Part shown: piece by piece, positions 16,683 to 24,667 of the stretch
Position numbering within the stretch: the first letter of the stretch is position 1
Layout of the letters: each line of letters begins with the position of its first letter
Origin: Erythrobacter dokdonensis DSW-74
GTDB lineage: Bacteria; Pseudomonadota; Alphaproteobacteria; Sphingomonadales; Sphingomonadaceae
DNA length: 64,000 nt
Reading direction: 5' to 3'
Assembly: GCF_001677335.1 (NCBI RefSeq)
Contig: NZ_LZYB01000003.1
Location: 310,001 to 374,000 of the forward strand
Notes under the pieces: generated by a model
Databases searched by the model: none
What the model was told of the DNA's origin: nothing
Seen by the model: the letters and a program-made list of their open reading frames with translations, nothing else
Translations under genes and position numbers: made by a program

Positions 16683-17627
16683 ATGAAGATCGGCCTGCTC
16701 TCTAACGAAAAGCTGCCGCGCGGGATCAATTGGACGCTACTTTCGGACCCGCTGTTTGCTGACCTGCACGCGCTTGGAGCTGGCGAGATCCTTGCGCCGC
16801 CGCCGCCCGGCTTGAGCACCGCGGGCGAATATTTGCGTCTAGCCGGGCGTGCGCAGAAGATGGACGCGTTTTTTTCGATGCACGGCAAGGCGCGGCCGGA
16901 ATGGCCGTTGCAGGCGCTGTCCTGGGCGGCGGGCCGGGTGCTTCGTGCGGTGTTTTACGTCGATCCGTGGAAGCACGCGATCGACCGGATCGCGCAGGCG
17001 GACCGGTTATTCGGTCACGATCTGGTCTTCGTGCCCTATGCCGAGGCGCTGCGCGATCTCGAGGCCAAAGGGGGGCGGACCCGCTATATCTACCTCCCCT
17101 TTGCCTGCGATACCGAGGTATTCCGCCCCCGGGAGGTCGCGCGCGATATCGACATTTTGTGGATGGGGCGGCGCGACCCGATGCTGCATCGGTCGCTGCT
17201 GGCGCTTAGCGAGCAGCGGGGGCTGAACTACCAGTATCGCGAAACGACCGGCTTTCTGGATGATCCGAGAGATCTTGGGCTTCTGGCAGCGCGTTCTCGC
17301 TACTTCGTCGTCACGCCGCCTGAGCCAGAGCGGTCGGGCGGCTATAGTCCGTTGCTGATGCGCTATTTTGAGGGGCTGGCGGCGGGCTGCCGGCTGTTGG
17401 GCACCTTGCCTGCCTCGGGCGAATTTGAGGCGCTCCTGCCGCGCGACAGCTTGCTCGAGGTTGCCGGGGATGGCAGCGACCTTGCCTCAAGATATGATGC
17501 CGATCAGGGCGATGACGCGGCGTGGGCGGCAACCCGCGAGGCGATGCGCTTGACCCGCGAACATCACGGTTGGCGGGCAAGGGCGACAACGATCATCGAC
17601 GAACTGGCCCGCGCCTGGCGCGGCTGA
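16683..17627 (+). CDS. Glycosyltransferase, family-1-like (GT-B fold)
   Basis: A 314-residue protein with a GT-B-like C-terminal half: YIYLPFACDTEVFRP, DIDILWMGRRDPMLHRSLL, then GGYSPLLMRYFEGLAAGCRLLGT, the E-x-x-A-x-G donor-binding pattern seen in group 1 transferases and CgeB-like proteins. ATG 16683 follows AAGGGG by about 6 bases. It is 44 bases downstream of the hexapeptide acyltransferase on the same strand. Donor and acceptor are unknown. Confidence 0.75.
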   Translation: MKIGLLSNEKLPRGINWTLLSDPLFADLHALGAGEILAPPPPGLSTAGEYLRLAGRAQKMDAFFSMHGKARPEWPLQALSWAAGRVLRAVFYVDPWKHAIDRIAQADRLFGHDLVFVPYAEALRDLEAKGGRTRYIYLPFACDTEVFRPREVARDIDILWMGRRDPMLHRSLLALSEQRGLNYQYRETTGFLDDPRDLGLLAARSRYFVVTPPEPERSGGYSPLLMRYFEGLAAGCRLLGTLPASGEFEALLPRDSLLEVAGDGSDLASRYDADQGDDAAWAATREAMRLTREHHGWRARATTIIDELARAWRG

Positions 17628-17742
17628 GGTCACCGGCAAGCCCGGCCAGCTGCCCTGCGCTCCATGTGCCGCAGACACCTCAATCGAGCCGGTCGGAAGC
17701 CTCGCACCAGCCCGGCCCGATGGCGACCCGTGCCGATCAGCC

Positions 17743-18642
17743 TCAGTTTCTGGCGAAGAGCCGCTGGCGGAGAAAGCTTGCCGCGCCGACAGCGCTTGCG
17801 GGCAGGGCGCTGGTGAAGTGGCGGGCGGCCTTAAGAGCCTCACCAATATTCCCGGTCACGGTCAGTCTCGTCATTTCGAGCGGCATGAATTGGCCATAGT
17901 GGCGTTGCCACTTGCGGACCAGTTGCTGCCTGTCCTTGGGGTCTGTCGGTGCGGCCGGATCATTGAGCCGGCGCTGCAGCATCCGCATGTGCTCCTGAAG
18001 GACCTTCGACGGGCGGCCGGTAGCTTGCCCGGAATGCCGGCGATAGTTCATCACGTAATGGCCGTGGCAGACGATCGCCCCGTGTTGCAGCAGTCTCAGC
18101 GACAGATCGCAATCCTCGGCGCCCTTGAGGTCCGGGTCATAGCCCCCGGCGGCCGCCACCGCCGCGCGGCGCATCATGGCCTGTGACGGGCTGGGAGTGA
18201 CGTGCATCGCGGTCCGCATGAAATCACGCGTTTCGTAGGGAACCGTTTCGTTGCTGCGGATGATCTCACCGGTTTCGGTAATGATATGATTGGAACCGAA
18301 TACCATCACGGCGTGGGGGTGGGCTTCCATCGCGTTGCGGTGATGCTCCAGCGCGTCAGGCAGGAGTTCATCGTCGGCGTCGAGAAATATGATGTATTCA
18401 CCCGTCGCGAGCGCAAGTCCGGCATTTCGTGCAGCCGAGACGCCTCCGTTGGGCTGCTGAACCAGCTCTGCCATGCCTTGCGCCTTGACGCGTGCTGCCG
18501 TGTCGTCGGTCGAACCGTCATCGACGACGATGATCCGCACCTCTTCAGTCGACCCTTGCGCACGTGCGCTGGCGATCGCCCGTTCAACGAAAAGCCCCGC
18601 ATTATAGGCCGGGATAATGATCGTGCATTTCAGGTCGTCCAC
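17743..18642 (-). CDS. Glycosyltransferase family 2
   Basis: A 299-residue GT-A enzyme. It shows TIIIPAYNAGLFVERAIAS, VDDGSTDDTA and the metal-binding FLDADDELLPDAL (Asp-Ala-Asp), followed by GAEDCDLSLRLLQHG, whose Glu-Asp pair marks the catalytic base region of inverting GT2 enzymes. It would act at the cytoplasmic face on the undecaprenyl-linked EPS repeat unit. It is convergent with the preceding glycosyltransferase. Confidence 0.9.
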   Translation of the reverse strand: MDDLKCTIIIPAYNAGLFVERAIASARAQGSTEEVRIIVVDDGSTDDTAARVKAQGMAELVQQPNGGVSAARNAGLALATGEYIIFLDADDELLPDALEHHRNAMEAHPHAVMVFGSNHIITETGEIIRSNETVPYETRDFMRTAMHVTPSPSQAMMRRAAVAAAGGYDPDLKGAEDCDLSLRLLQHGAIVCHGHYVMNYRRHSGQATGRPSKVLQEHMRMLQRRLNDPAAPTDPKDRQQLVRKWQRHYGQFMPLEMTRLTVTGNIGEALKAARHFTSALPASAVGAASFLRQRLFARN

Positions 18643-19108
18643 AACGAAAATCCCATGATACCGTTTCTCGAAGTAAGGCTTGTCCCGATTTTCCGGCAGA
18701 GACAGGGGCTCGCGATCGCCGATGGCACTACAAGTGGCGTAGCACAGGGTCCAGAGGTTTTTGCCGGTGGCGCGGAGTGTTCATCTGGGTGGTCGGTGGT
18801 CAAAAAAGGGGCACGGGAAAACCGGTGCGCGCCTTTCGAGTTCTCATGACCGTTCCCTGCGAAACATGCGGCTTGCATAGACGTTACCCGGCATGACAAA
18901 GCGGCGCATCTCTCGCGCGAATCGAACACGGACCAAGCGACTTCAGCCCGGCCGGCGGGTCCAACGGACGGACATGGGACGGACAAGACCAGCACCCCTT
19001 GATGGATGATAAGCCAGGACTGGACGATCGACGTCATCGCGTCATGTGCCGCGCGTCTTGGACTCTCCTCAGCATCCACGAATAGATTGAACAAACGGGA
19101 ATAAGCCA
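18643..19108. other. 466-base intergenic region without a supportable gene
   Basis: This lies between divergent genes (GT2 on minus, pyruvyl transferase on plus) and must hold both promoters. A minus-strand frame is open across most of it, but its translation (rich in Pro/Ser/Cys, no domain pattern, no ribosome site) does not look like a protein. The run GGTCAAAAAAGGGGCAC near 18800 is an unusual homopolymer patch for this genome. I saw no tRNA or terminator. Confidence 0.5.
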
Positions 19109-20401
19109 ATGTCTAAGCAGATCGCCCCGGATGCTCGAGCAATTGTCGATGGACATGAGCGCGCCGGCGATGCCGCTCCCACGCCAAAGACGCTCCATGT
19201 GGGCCTGCTTTGGCACACGGTCTTCAACGAAAATCTCGGGGTTGGCGCGTTGACGATAGCCAATGCCACGCTGCTGGTGCGCGCAGCCGAGCGCCACGGC
19301 TATCGCCCCGTTCTCCATCTGATGGGTTCACACGGCGCCTTCGACTACGGCCACGAGATGCCGGGCGAGCACGACTTCATGAACGTCCAGCTGAAGGCGC
19401 TGTTGAACCCCTTTTCTCGACTCAACCGTCTACTGAGACAGTGCGATATCGTGTTCGATATCGGCGGCGGCGACAGCTTCTCGGACATCTATTTCGGCAA
19501 GCGATACTGGCTGATCATCCTGTCCAAGATCGCGGTAGGCGCGGCGCGGACTCCACTGGTCTTCAGCCCGCAGACGATCGGTCCGTTCCACACGCCGATG
19601 GCCCGTCGGCTTGCCGTTGCCGCATTGAAGATCGCCCGGAAGGTCTTTGCCCGCGACGAGGTTTCCCTTGCGGTGCTCGAAGGCCTGGGCGTTGCGGAAA
19701 AGTCGGCCCTGACCTGCGATGTCGCTTTTGCCTTGCCCTATCACCAGCAAGCTGCGCGTCATGAATCTGACGGGGAAGGCCGACCGCTGAAATTTGGCCT
19801 CAACGTTTCTGCTCTACTGTATCGGACAGGCCGCTCGCCGCACAGCAATGTCCGGCTGACGGTCGATTACCCGGCGCTCATCCACAGCCTGCTCGAGCGA
19901 CTGACCGGCGACCCGCAGATCGATGTGCACCTGGTGAGCCATGTCATTTCCGGCAAGGATGCGCCCGATCCCGCCGTTGGCCATTTCGAAGACGACTACG
20001 CAGTTGCGCACCAGCTGAAGTCGCTATACCCGCAAGTCCAAGTCGCCCCCAAATTCGCCAGTCCGGTCGAAGCGAAAAGCTACATCGCGAGTCTTGATGT
20101 GTTCTCGGGTAGCCGGATGCACGCGACGATTGCTGCGATTTCATCGGACACGCCCGTTATCCCGCTCGGCTATAGCCGCAAATTCAATGGGCTTTTTGAA
20201 TCAATCGGGTACAGCTACAACATCGATCTGACGTGCGAGACCAACGAAGCAGTCCTGGCGCGCTTCGATGCGGCACTGACCGATGTGCCGACGATGCGCG
20301 CTGAAGCGAAGGCCGCCAGCGCTGAAGCTCGCCGCAGGTTGGGCGAGTACGAGGCCTATCTGGACGAGGTGATTGGCAAGCTCGCACCGCGCCATGTTTG
20401 A
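19109..20401 (+). CDS. Polysaccharide pyruvyl transferase family protein
   Basis: A 430-residue protein with the PS_pyruv_trans (CsaB/WcaK-like) layout. It has an N-terminal NLGVGALTIANATLLVRAAE segment, DIVFDIGGGDSFSDIYFGKR, VFSPQTIGPFHTP, and the C-terminal SGSRMHATIAAISSDTPVIP motif holding the conserved Arg and His. The family transfers pyruvate from phosphoenolpyruvate to glycans as a ketal, adding negative charge. The stop overlaps the next gene's start region by eight bases, so the two are co-translated. Confidence 0.88.
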   Translation: MSKQIAPDARAIVDGHERAGDAAPTPKTLHVGLLWHTVFNENLGVGALTIANATLLVRAAERHGYRPVLHLMGSHGAFDYGHEMPGEHDFMNVQLKALLNPFSRLNRLLRQCDIVFDIGGGDSFSDIYFGKRYWLIILSKIAVGAARTPLVFSPQTIGPFHTPMARRLAVAALKIARKVFARDEVSLAVLEGLGVAEKSALTCDVAFALPYHQQAARHESDGEGRPLKFGLNVSALLYRTGRSPHSNVRLTVDYPALIHSLLERLTGDPQIDVHLVSHVISGKDAPDPAVGHFEDDYAVAHQLKSLYPQVQVAPKFASPVEAKSYIASLDVFSGSRMHATIAAISSDTPVIPLGYSRKFNGLFESIGYSYNIDLTCETNEAVLARFDAALTDVPTMRAEAKAASAEARRRLGEYEAYLDEVIGKLAPRHV

Positions 20402-21626
20402 TATCGAGACGATCAAGGCCAACGGCCTGTGTTCGGGTTGCGGGCTTTGCGCCGGGCTTGGAACGGGTGACACGCCGGCAATTGCCATGCGCGATACGCC
20501 CGAGGGTCTGCGGCGCCCCGAACGGGTCGGCCCGGTCAGCCCGCAGATGGCAGCGGTGATCGATCGGGCGTGTCCGGGGGTCAATATCCGGCACGATCCG
20601 GCGGAACATGAGGCTGAGTATCATTCCGTGTGGGGCCCCGTTGTGGGGGCAAGGCTCGGCTGGAGCACCGATGACGATCTGCGCCGCAATGCGTCCTCGG
20701 GTGGAGCATTATCAGCCATCCTGACACACCTGCTGATCAGCGGCGAAATCGACTATGTCGTGCAGACAGCGGTCTCTGAGGACTCGCCGGTCCGCAATGC
20801 GCTTTACGTTAGCACGGGCCGCGATGAGGTGTTTCATGCCGCCGGTTCGCGCTATGCGCCGTCGTCTCCGCTTGAGGATATCTCGAAGCGATTGGACAGC
20901 CCCGGGCGCTTTGCTTTTGTCGGCAAGCCTTGCGATGTCGCCGGGCTCAGACAGCTGGCCCGGATCGATCGGAGAGTGGACGAGAAGGTGTCCTATATGC
21001 TTGCCTTCATGTGCGCAGGCGTGCCGAGCTATCGCGGTACATCAGCCGTGCTCGCGGCGATGGGGGTCAAGGACGAAAGTCAAGTGACCGCATTCCGTTT
21101 TCGCGGAGACGGATGGCCAGGTTATGCGACTGCCCAGATGGCTGACGGCACGCGCTTCACCATGGATTACAACACCAGCTGGGGCAGCATTCTCAATCGG
21201 CACCTCCAGTTTCGCTGCAAGATTTGTCCGGACGGCATCGGTGAATTTGCCGACATCGTGTGCGCTGATGGCTGGCATTGTGACGAAAAGGGCTACCCGC
21301 TGTTCGAAGAACAGGAGGGGCGGAGCATCGTTCTGTCCCGTACCCGCAAAGGCGAGGAACTGGTATTACGGGCAATGAATGCCAGAAACCTGGCGTGCGA
21401 GCCGCTGGAAATCGAGCAGATCCGGCACATCCAGCCGTTTCAGGCCCGCCGCAAGGGACTGGTGCTGCCAAGGTTGATGGCAATGACCGTGATGGGTCGG
21501 AAGCGACCGCGCTTCAAGAATCTTTCACTGTTTGAAAATGTTCGGGCACTTGGCATCAAGGAGTCGGTCCGCAGCATGCTGGGCGCCTTGCAGCGTCTTG
21601 TCCAAGCTGGCGACAGGCAGATCTGA
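20394..21626 (+). CDS. Coenzyme F420 hydrogenase/dehydrogenase beta-subunit family protein (polysaccharide-associated)
   Basis: A 410-residue protein with an N-terminal ferredoxin-like motif CSGCGLC, the central FrhB_FdhB domain (NASSGGALSAILTHLLISGE, FVGKPCDVAGLRQLARID) and further cysteines in CKICPDGIGEFADIVCADGW. These suggest Fe-S cluster and flavin binding. Homologues often sit next to pyruvyl transferases in exopolysaccharide loci; their exact reaction is not established. ATG 20394 is used because the Cys motif then lies near residue 14, and it overlaps the pyruvyl transferase gene by eight bases. A redox modification of a sugar is the inference. F420 metabolism itself is not implied. 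Confidence 0.8.
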   Translation: MFDIETIKANGLCSGCGLCAGLGTGDTPAIAMRDTPEGLRRPERVGPVSPQMAAVIDRACPGVNIRHDPAEHEAEYHSVWGPVVGARLGWSTDDDLRRNASSGGALSAILTHLLISGEIDYVVQTAVSEDSPVRNALYVSTGRDEVFHAAGSRYAPSSPLEDISKRLDSPGRFAFVGKPCDVAGLRQLARIDRRVDEKVSYMLAFMCAGVPSYRGTSAVLAAMGVKDESQVTAFRFRGDGWPGYATAQMADGTRFTMDYNTSWGSILNRHLQFRCKICPDGIGEFADIVCADGWHCDEKGYPLFEEQEGRSIVLSRTRKGEELVLRAMNARNLACEPLEIEQIRHIQPFQARRKGLVLPRLMAMTVMGRKRPRFKNLSLFENVRALGIKESVRSMLGALQRLVQAGDRQI

Positions 21627-21785
21627 CGGGCCATCGGCTTGGACGATACGCGGGCCACCCTGCTGGCGAAATGTAGCATTGCTACATGGCGCACCGAGAC
21701 TGTCGCACTTGGCTGGCAACGGCATCGTCAAATCCGAAAATTGCCATGCAAGAGAGACTGTCCCGGTGCCTGACGGCGGTTCCGC

Positions 21786-24275
21786 TCAACTCGCAAAGTC
21801 GCCGCCACGGTGCCACGCATCGGCATTGGCGGTCGTCGCATCGTTACTGATCGCCTTGTGCAGCGTGCCGTTAAAATCGACTTCGAGGTTGGCGACCCGG
21901 GTGCCTGCCGCAACCGCGAAGGCACCTGCCGTCTGCGCAAGGAAGCTGACTTCGCGGCTTGTCTGAAAGGTTCCGCTGCTGGCCGCTGTGAAGGCGGTCG
22001 TCGTCAGCACGCCGTCGACCGTCACGCGCACTTCCTCTGCCACCTGATCCACGTCGAAAATGATTTCGTGCCACGTTTCCGCAACAATCGTGCCGTCTGG
22101 TGCCACATTTGCAGAAAAGATCATCGCAGTGCCGGTGGAGTCTTCAATGTTGGCGACAAGCTGGCCCGATGAACCTACCCACAAGTCGCAACCCGTGCTT
22201 TCCTGCGTGAACAGGCGCGGAGCACCGGAAAGCGACGGAAGCCAGACTTGCGCGCGGAAGGTGATGCGGCTCGTGCCGCTCGGCACGTTGGCCGGATCGA
22301 CGAAATAGCCCGCCGTTGCGCCCCGCACCAGATAGGCGGTTGGAATGCTCGCGCTTGTGACGCTGACGTTTTGTGAAAACAGGTTAAGGGATAGCCCAAG
22401 CATGATGGTGCCTCCGGATGCGGCGGTTGTGCCTCTGATCTGAATAAATTGGCCGGGCTGGATCGTGCCGGGGCTGCTCGTCCATGCCTGCACTTCGGTC
22501 GTGCCGTCCGTATCGACGCTGCGCCATTCGGTGCCAGCGGTAACGCTGACCGGTTGATCGGGCCGCTTGTTAAGCACCTTGCGCAGCGGCAGCGTGATAA
22601 GTGTGTCTGGGTCTTGCTGCGTCAGCGGGTTCCAATGCACACCGCTTGGCACGTTCTCCCAGAGGATCACGGCTTCGGGGTCGGTGGTCGTCCAGTCGAT
22701 AGCGTTGGCCGTGGCGACCGCGCCCAGGCCTGCGCCCTCGGCGGCGGTGGCCAGCGCCGCTTCAATCTCGGCGCGGGTGGTGGCGGCGGCAAGATTGCCA
22801 AGGTTCGGGAACACGGCAGCGGGGCTTGCCGCGTCAGGCAGGCGCAAATTGCCGTCCTGCTGTGGAGCCTCGGCAAAAACGACAAGCTGGCCGTAAATTG
22901 ACTTGCCGACATAAACCGAGCCGCCCTGATCCGTGTCAATCTTGACGGTCGGTGCAGGGTTGGCGACGTTGGAATAATCCAAAATGCTGACGCCGTGGAC
23001 CAGCGTATCGCGGGCCGAGAAAGCGCCCTCGCCAATCGCAAGCTGAAAAGTCGAGCCGCCGACAAAGGTGTTCGAGATAATGACGAAGTCGGCATAGGAC
23101 GGGTTGGTGTCGTTGTCGGAGATAAACACGCCCTGCTGCGTCACGCCGGTTCGCAGCGCGGTTGCGCGCATCCGGTTGCCAGCAATGCGGACATTGCTGA
23201 TCGTACCTGCGCCAGCGCCGAACATCTGGATGATGTCGCCATGCGGGTCGCCCGCATCGCCATTGAGGTTTTCGGCAATGCCCGAACGGCAGAAAGGGAT
23301 GGTGGCAATGTTGCGCAGGAACCGCCCGCTTCCGCCCGCTGCAGGCGGCACGGCGATAATGTCGGCATAGATGCGGTCAAAGTCGTTATCCATGACAACG
23401 ACGCTGCTCGGTGTGCCAAGCCCCTTGGCCCCGTTGACCAGGTCGCGGAACAGGCAGTTGCGGATTTCGATGCTCTGCATACTGGCCGAGCCGAACGCCT
23501 GAAACGCACTGCCCAGGTATGTCGCCAGCCCGATTTCGGTGCGGGCATTGACCTCGCTGGTGCCAGTGGTCGCCAGCACGGCAAAATGCGTGGCGGTGGT
23601 GGGGTTGAGACCGCCGAAACGAAACCGCGCGCCAGCATTGACAAGTTGGCTGCTGCCGGTGGCAACAACGTCCGAGCCCCCCACAGCTACGCGCACGCTG
23701 TTCGCGCCGCGATTGAAGAACTCGATCATGCCCTGGGTTGCAGCCGGATCTTTCCACGTAAGGGCATAGGTCGCGCTGGTCGTGGTCGCGGTCTGCACAT
23801 TGTCGATGCGCTCGTATTCGGGCAGGTCGGCGGAGGTGTCGATGTTGGCGAGGCTCGCGCCGTAGCCGTGGCGGAAAGTGGTGCCGTTGACGAACCTGAG
23901 CTGATCGAAGGTGCCGGTGCCAAACTGGACGCAGGCGTCAAACGCCTTGGGCCAGCCCGTAAGCTGGAAGTTGAGGCCGGAGAAATCCACCCCGCGAACC
24001 AACGTGTAAAGTTCCAGACGGCCAAGGAAGGAACCGGCATTGGCGCTGCGGATTGTTAGAGGGGCACCCGCCGCAGAGAAGTCTCGATTGGTGATGTTGA
24101 CCGCTTCGGCGATCGGCGCGGCCACCTCGACAATCTTGCCCGCCAGCGTGGCGGCATCGTTGGCGAATACAGTGTCCCATTCGGCCCTGCTGGTGACGAT
24201 GTAATCGGGAACCCCGCCCATCCCAGCTCCCGCGGCAAGCATAACCTGCCCCCCTGCGATCCTGTGCCCCAGCAT
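21786..24275 (-). CDS. Beta-helix spike protein, resembling GTA head spike GhsB / phage receptor-binding protein
   Basis: An 829-residue protein. The N-terminal half is a right-handed beta-helix of the pectate-lyase-like kind (GKIVEVAAPIAEAVNITNRD, IEIRNCLFRDLVNG, VVVMDNDFDRIYADIIAV, NVRIAGNRMRATALRTGV, VIISNTFVGG). Residues from about 590 form beta-rich, LamG/concanavalin-like sequence (FRAQVWLPSL, WHEIIFDVDQVAEEVRVTVD). There is no signal peptide. It is translationally coupled to a GhsA-like spike-base gene (TAATG overlap). In Rhodobacter capsulatus the homologous pair (rcc01079/rcc01080) forms head spikes of the gene transfer agent that bind capsule. No other phage or GTA structural gene is in the window. 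Assignment rests on the partner gene and fold, so the function is moderately sure. Confidence 0.65.
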   Translation of the reverse strand: MLGHRIAGGQVMLAAGAGMGGVPDYIVTSRAEWDTVFANDAATLAGKIVEVAAPIAEAVNITNRDFSAAGAPLTIRSANAGSFLGRLELYTLVRGVDFSGLNFQLTGWPKAFDACVQFGTGTFDQLRFVNGTTFRHGYGASLANIDTSADLPEYERIDNVQTATTTSATYALTWKDPAATQGMIEFFNRGANSVRVAVGGSDVVATGSSQLVNAGARFRFGGLNPTTATHFAVLATTGTSEVNARTEIGLATYLGSAFQAFGSASMQSIEIRNCLFRDLVNGAKGLGTPSSVVVMDNDFDRIYADIIAVPPAAGGSGRFLRNIATIPFCRSGIAENLNGDAGDPHGDIIQMFGAGAGTISNVRIAGNRMRATALRTGVTQQGVFISDNDTNPSYADFVIISNTFVGGSTFQLAIGEGAFSARDTLVHGVSILDYSNVANPAPTVKIDTDQGGSVYVGKSIYGQLVVFAEAPQQDGNLRLPDAASPAAVFPNLGNLAAATTRAEIEAALATAAEGAGLGAVATANAIDWTTTDPEAVILWENVPSGVHWNPLTQQDPDTLITLPLRKVLNKRPDQPVSVTAGTEWRSVDTDGTTEVQAWTSSPGTIQPGQFIQIRGTTAASGGTIMLGLSLNLFSQNVSVTSASIPTAYLVRGATAGYFVDPANVPSGTSRITFRAQVWLPSLSGAPRLFTQESTGCDLWVGSSGQLVANIEDSTGTAMIFSANVAPDGTIVAETWHEIIFDVDQVAEEVRVTVDGVLTTTAFTAASSGTFQTSREVSFLAQTAGAFAVAAGTRVANLEVDFNGTLHKAISNDATTANADAWHRGGDFAS

Positions 24276-24541
24276 TATGCGCAGGCCACGATAGCAGAAG
24301 CGGTGGTGCCACTGGCCCGCACGTGGCTGGGGCGAACGTAGATATAGCCGCCCGAAGGCACGTTTTCGAACACCACGTCAGCCGCAGCGTCGCGTGAACG
24401 CAAGGTGACCCGACCGCCGACTCCGACATAGAGGAATTTTGGTACCGCAGGCAGGGCAAGCGTGTCGTGCGGCGTTACGGCATAGGCCGATTCGCTAGGG
24501 GTCAGCGCGGAAGGCAGGTTGCTGGCGAAATCATCTTCCAT
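24275..24541 (-). CDS. Spike base protein, RCAP_rcc01079 (GhsA)-like
   Basis: An 88-residue beta-rich protein. It contains KFLYVGVGGRVTLRSRD, VVFENVPSGGYIYVRPSHV and a C-terminal ASGTTASAIVACA. This matches the layout of the GTA spike-base family: FLYVG..G.V.....DG, then V.F..VP.G.....V..V, then A.GTTA..I.A. In R. capsulatus GhsA attaches the GhsB spike to the particle head. ATG 24541 has AAAGGTG about 6 bases upstream. It is 126 bases downstream of the flippase gene on the same strand, so it could be transcribed with the EPS genes or from its own promoter in that gap. Confidence 0.75.
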   Translation of the reverse strand: MEDDFASNLPSALTPSESAYAVTPHDTLALPAVPKFLYVGVGGRVTLRSRDAAADVVFENVPSGGYIYVRPSHVRASGTTASAIVACA

Positions 24542-24667
24542 ATAACACCTTTCTGCATAGTATGTCCCGAAAGATGAACCATATTGGTTATGTGTAGGAA
24601 AGAGGCTTATTGCGCTCCCGTTGTAAATTTCGTCAATGACGGCGCCAGTGCCCCCGTATGCCTTCTA

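Noticed and set aside
18630-19109. 159-codon minus-strand frame filling the intergenic gap
   Set aside because: Runs into the start of the glycosyltransferase gene, no ribosome site, composition unlike a protein.
22995-24059. Plus-strand open frame (354 codons) opposite the spike gene
   Set aside because: No domain pattern; the minus-strand gene has beta-helix repeats and coupled start to its partner.
21786-24541. Remnant of an integrated prophage
   Set aside because: No integrase, capsid, tail, portal or att-like repeat nearby; the two genes fit the orphan GTA spike pair better.
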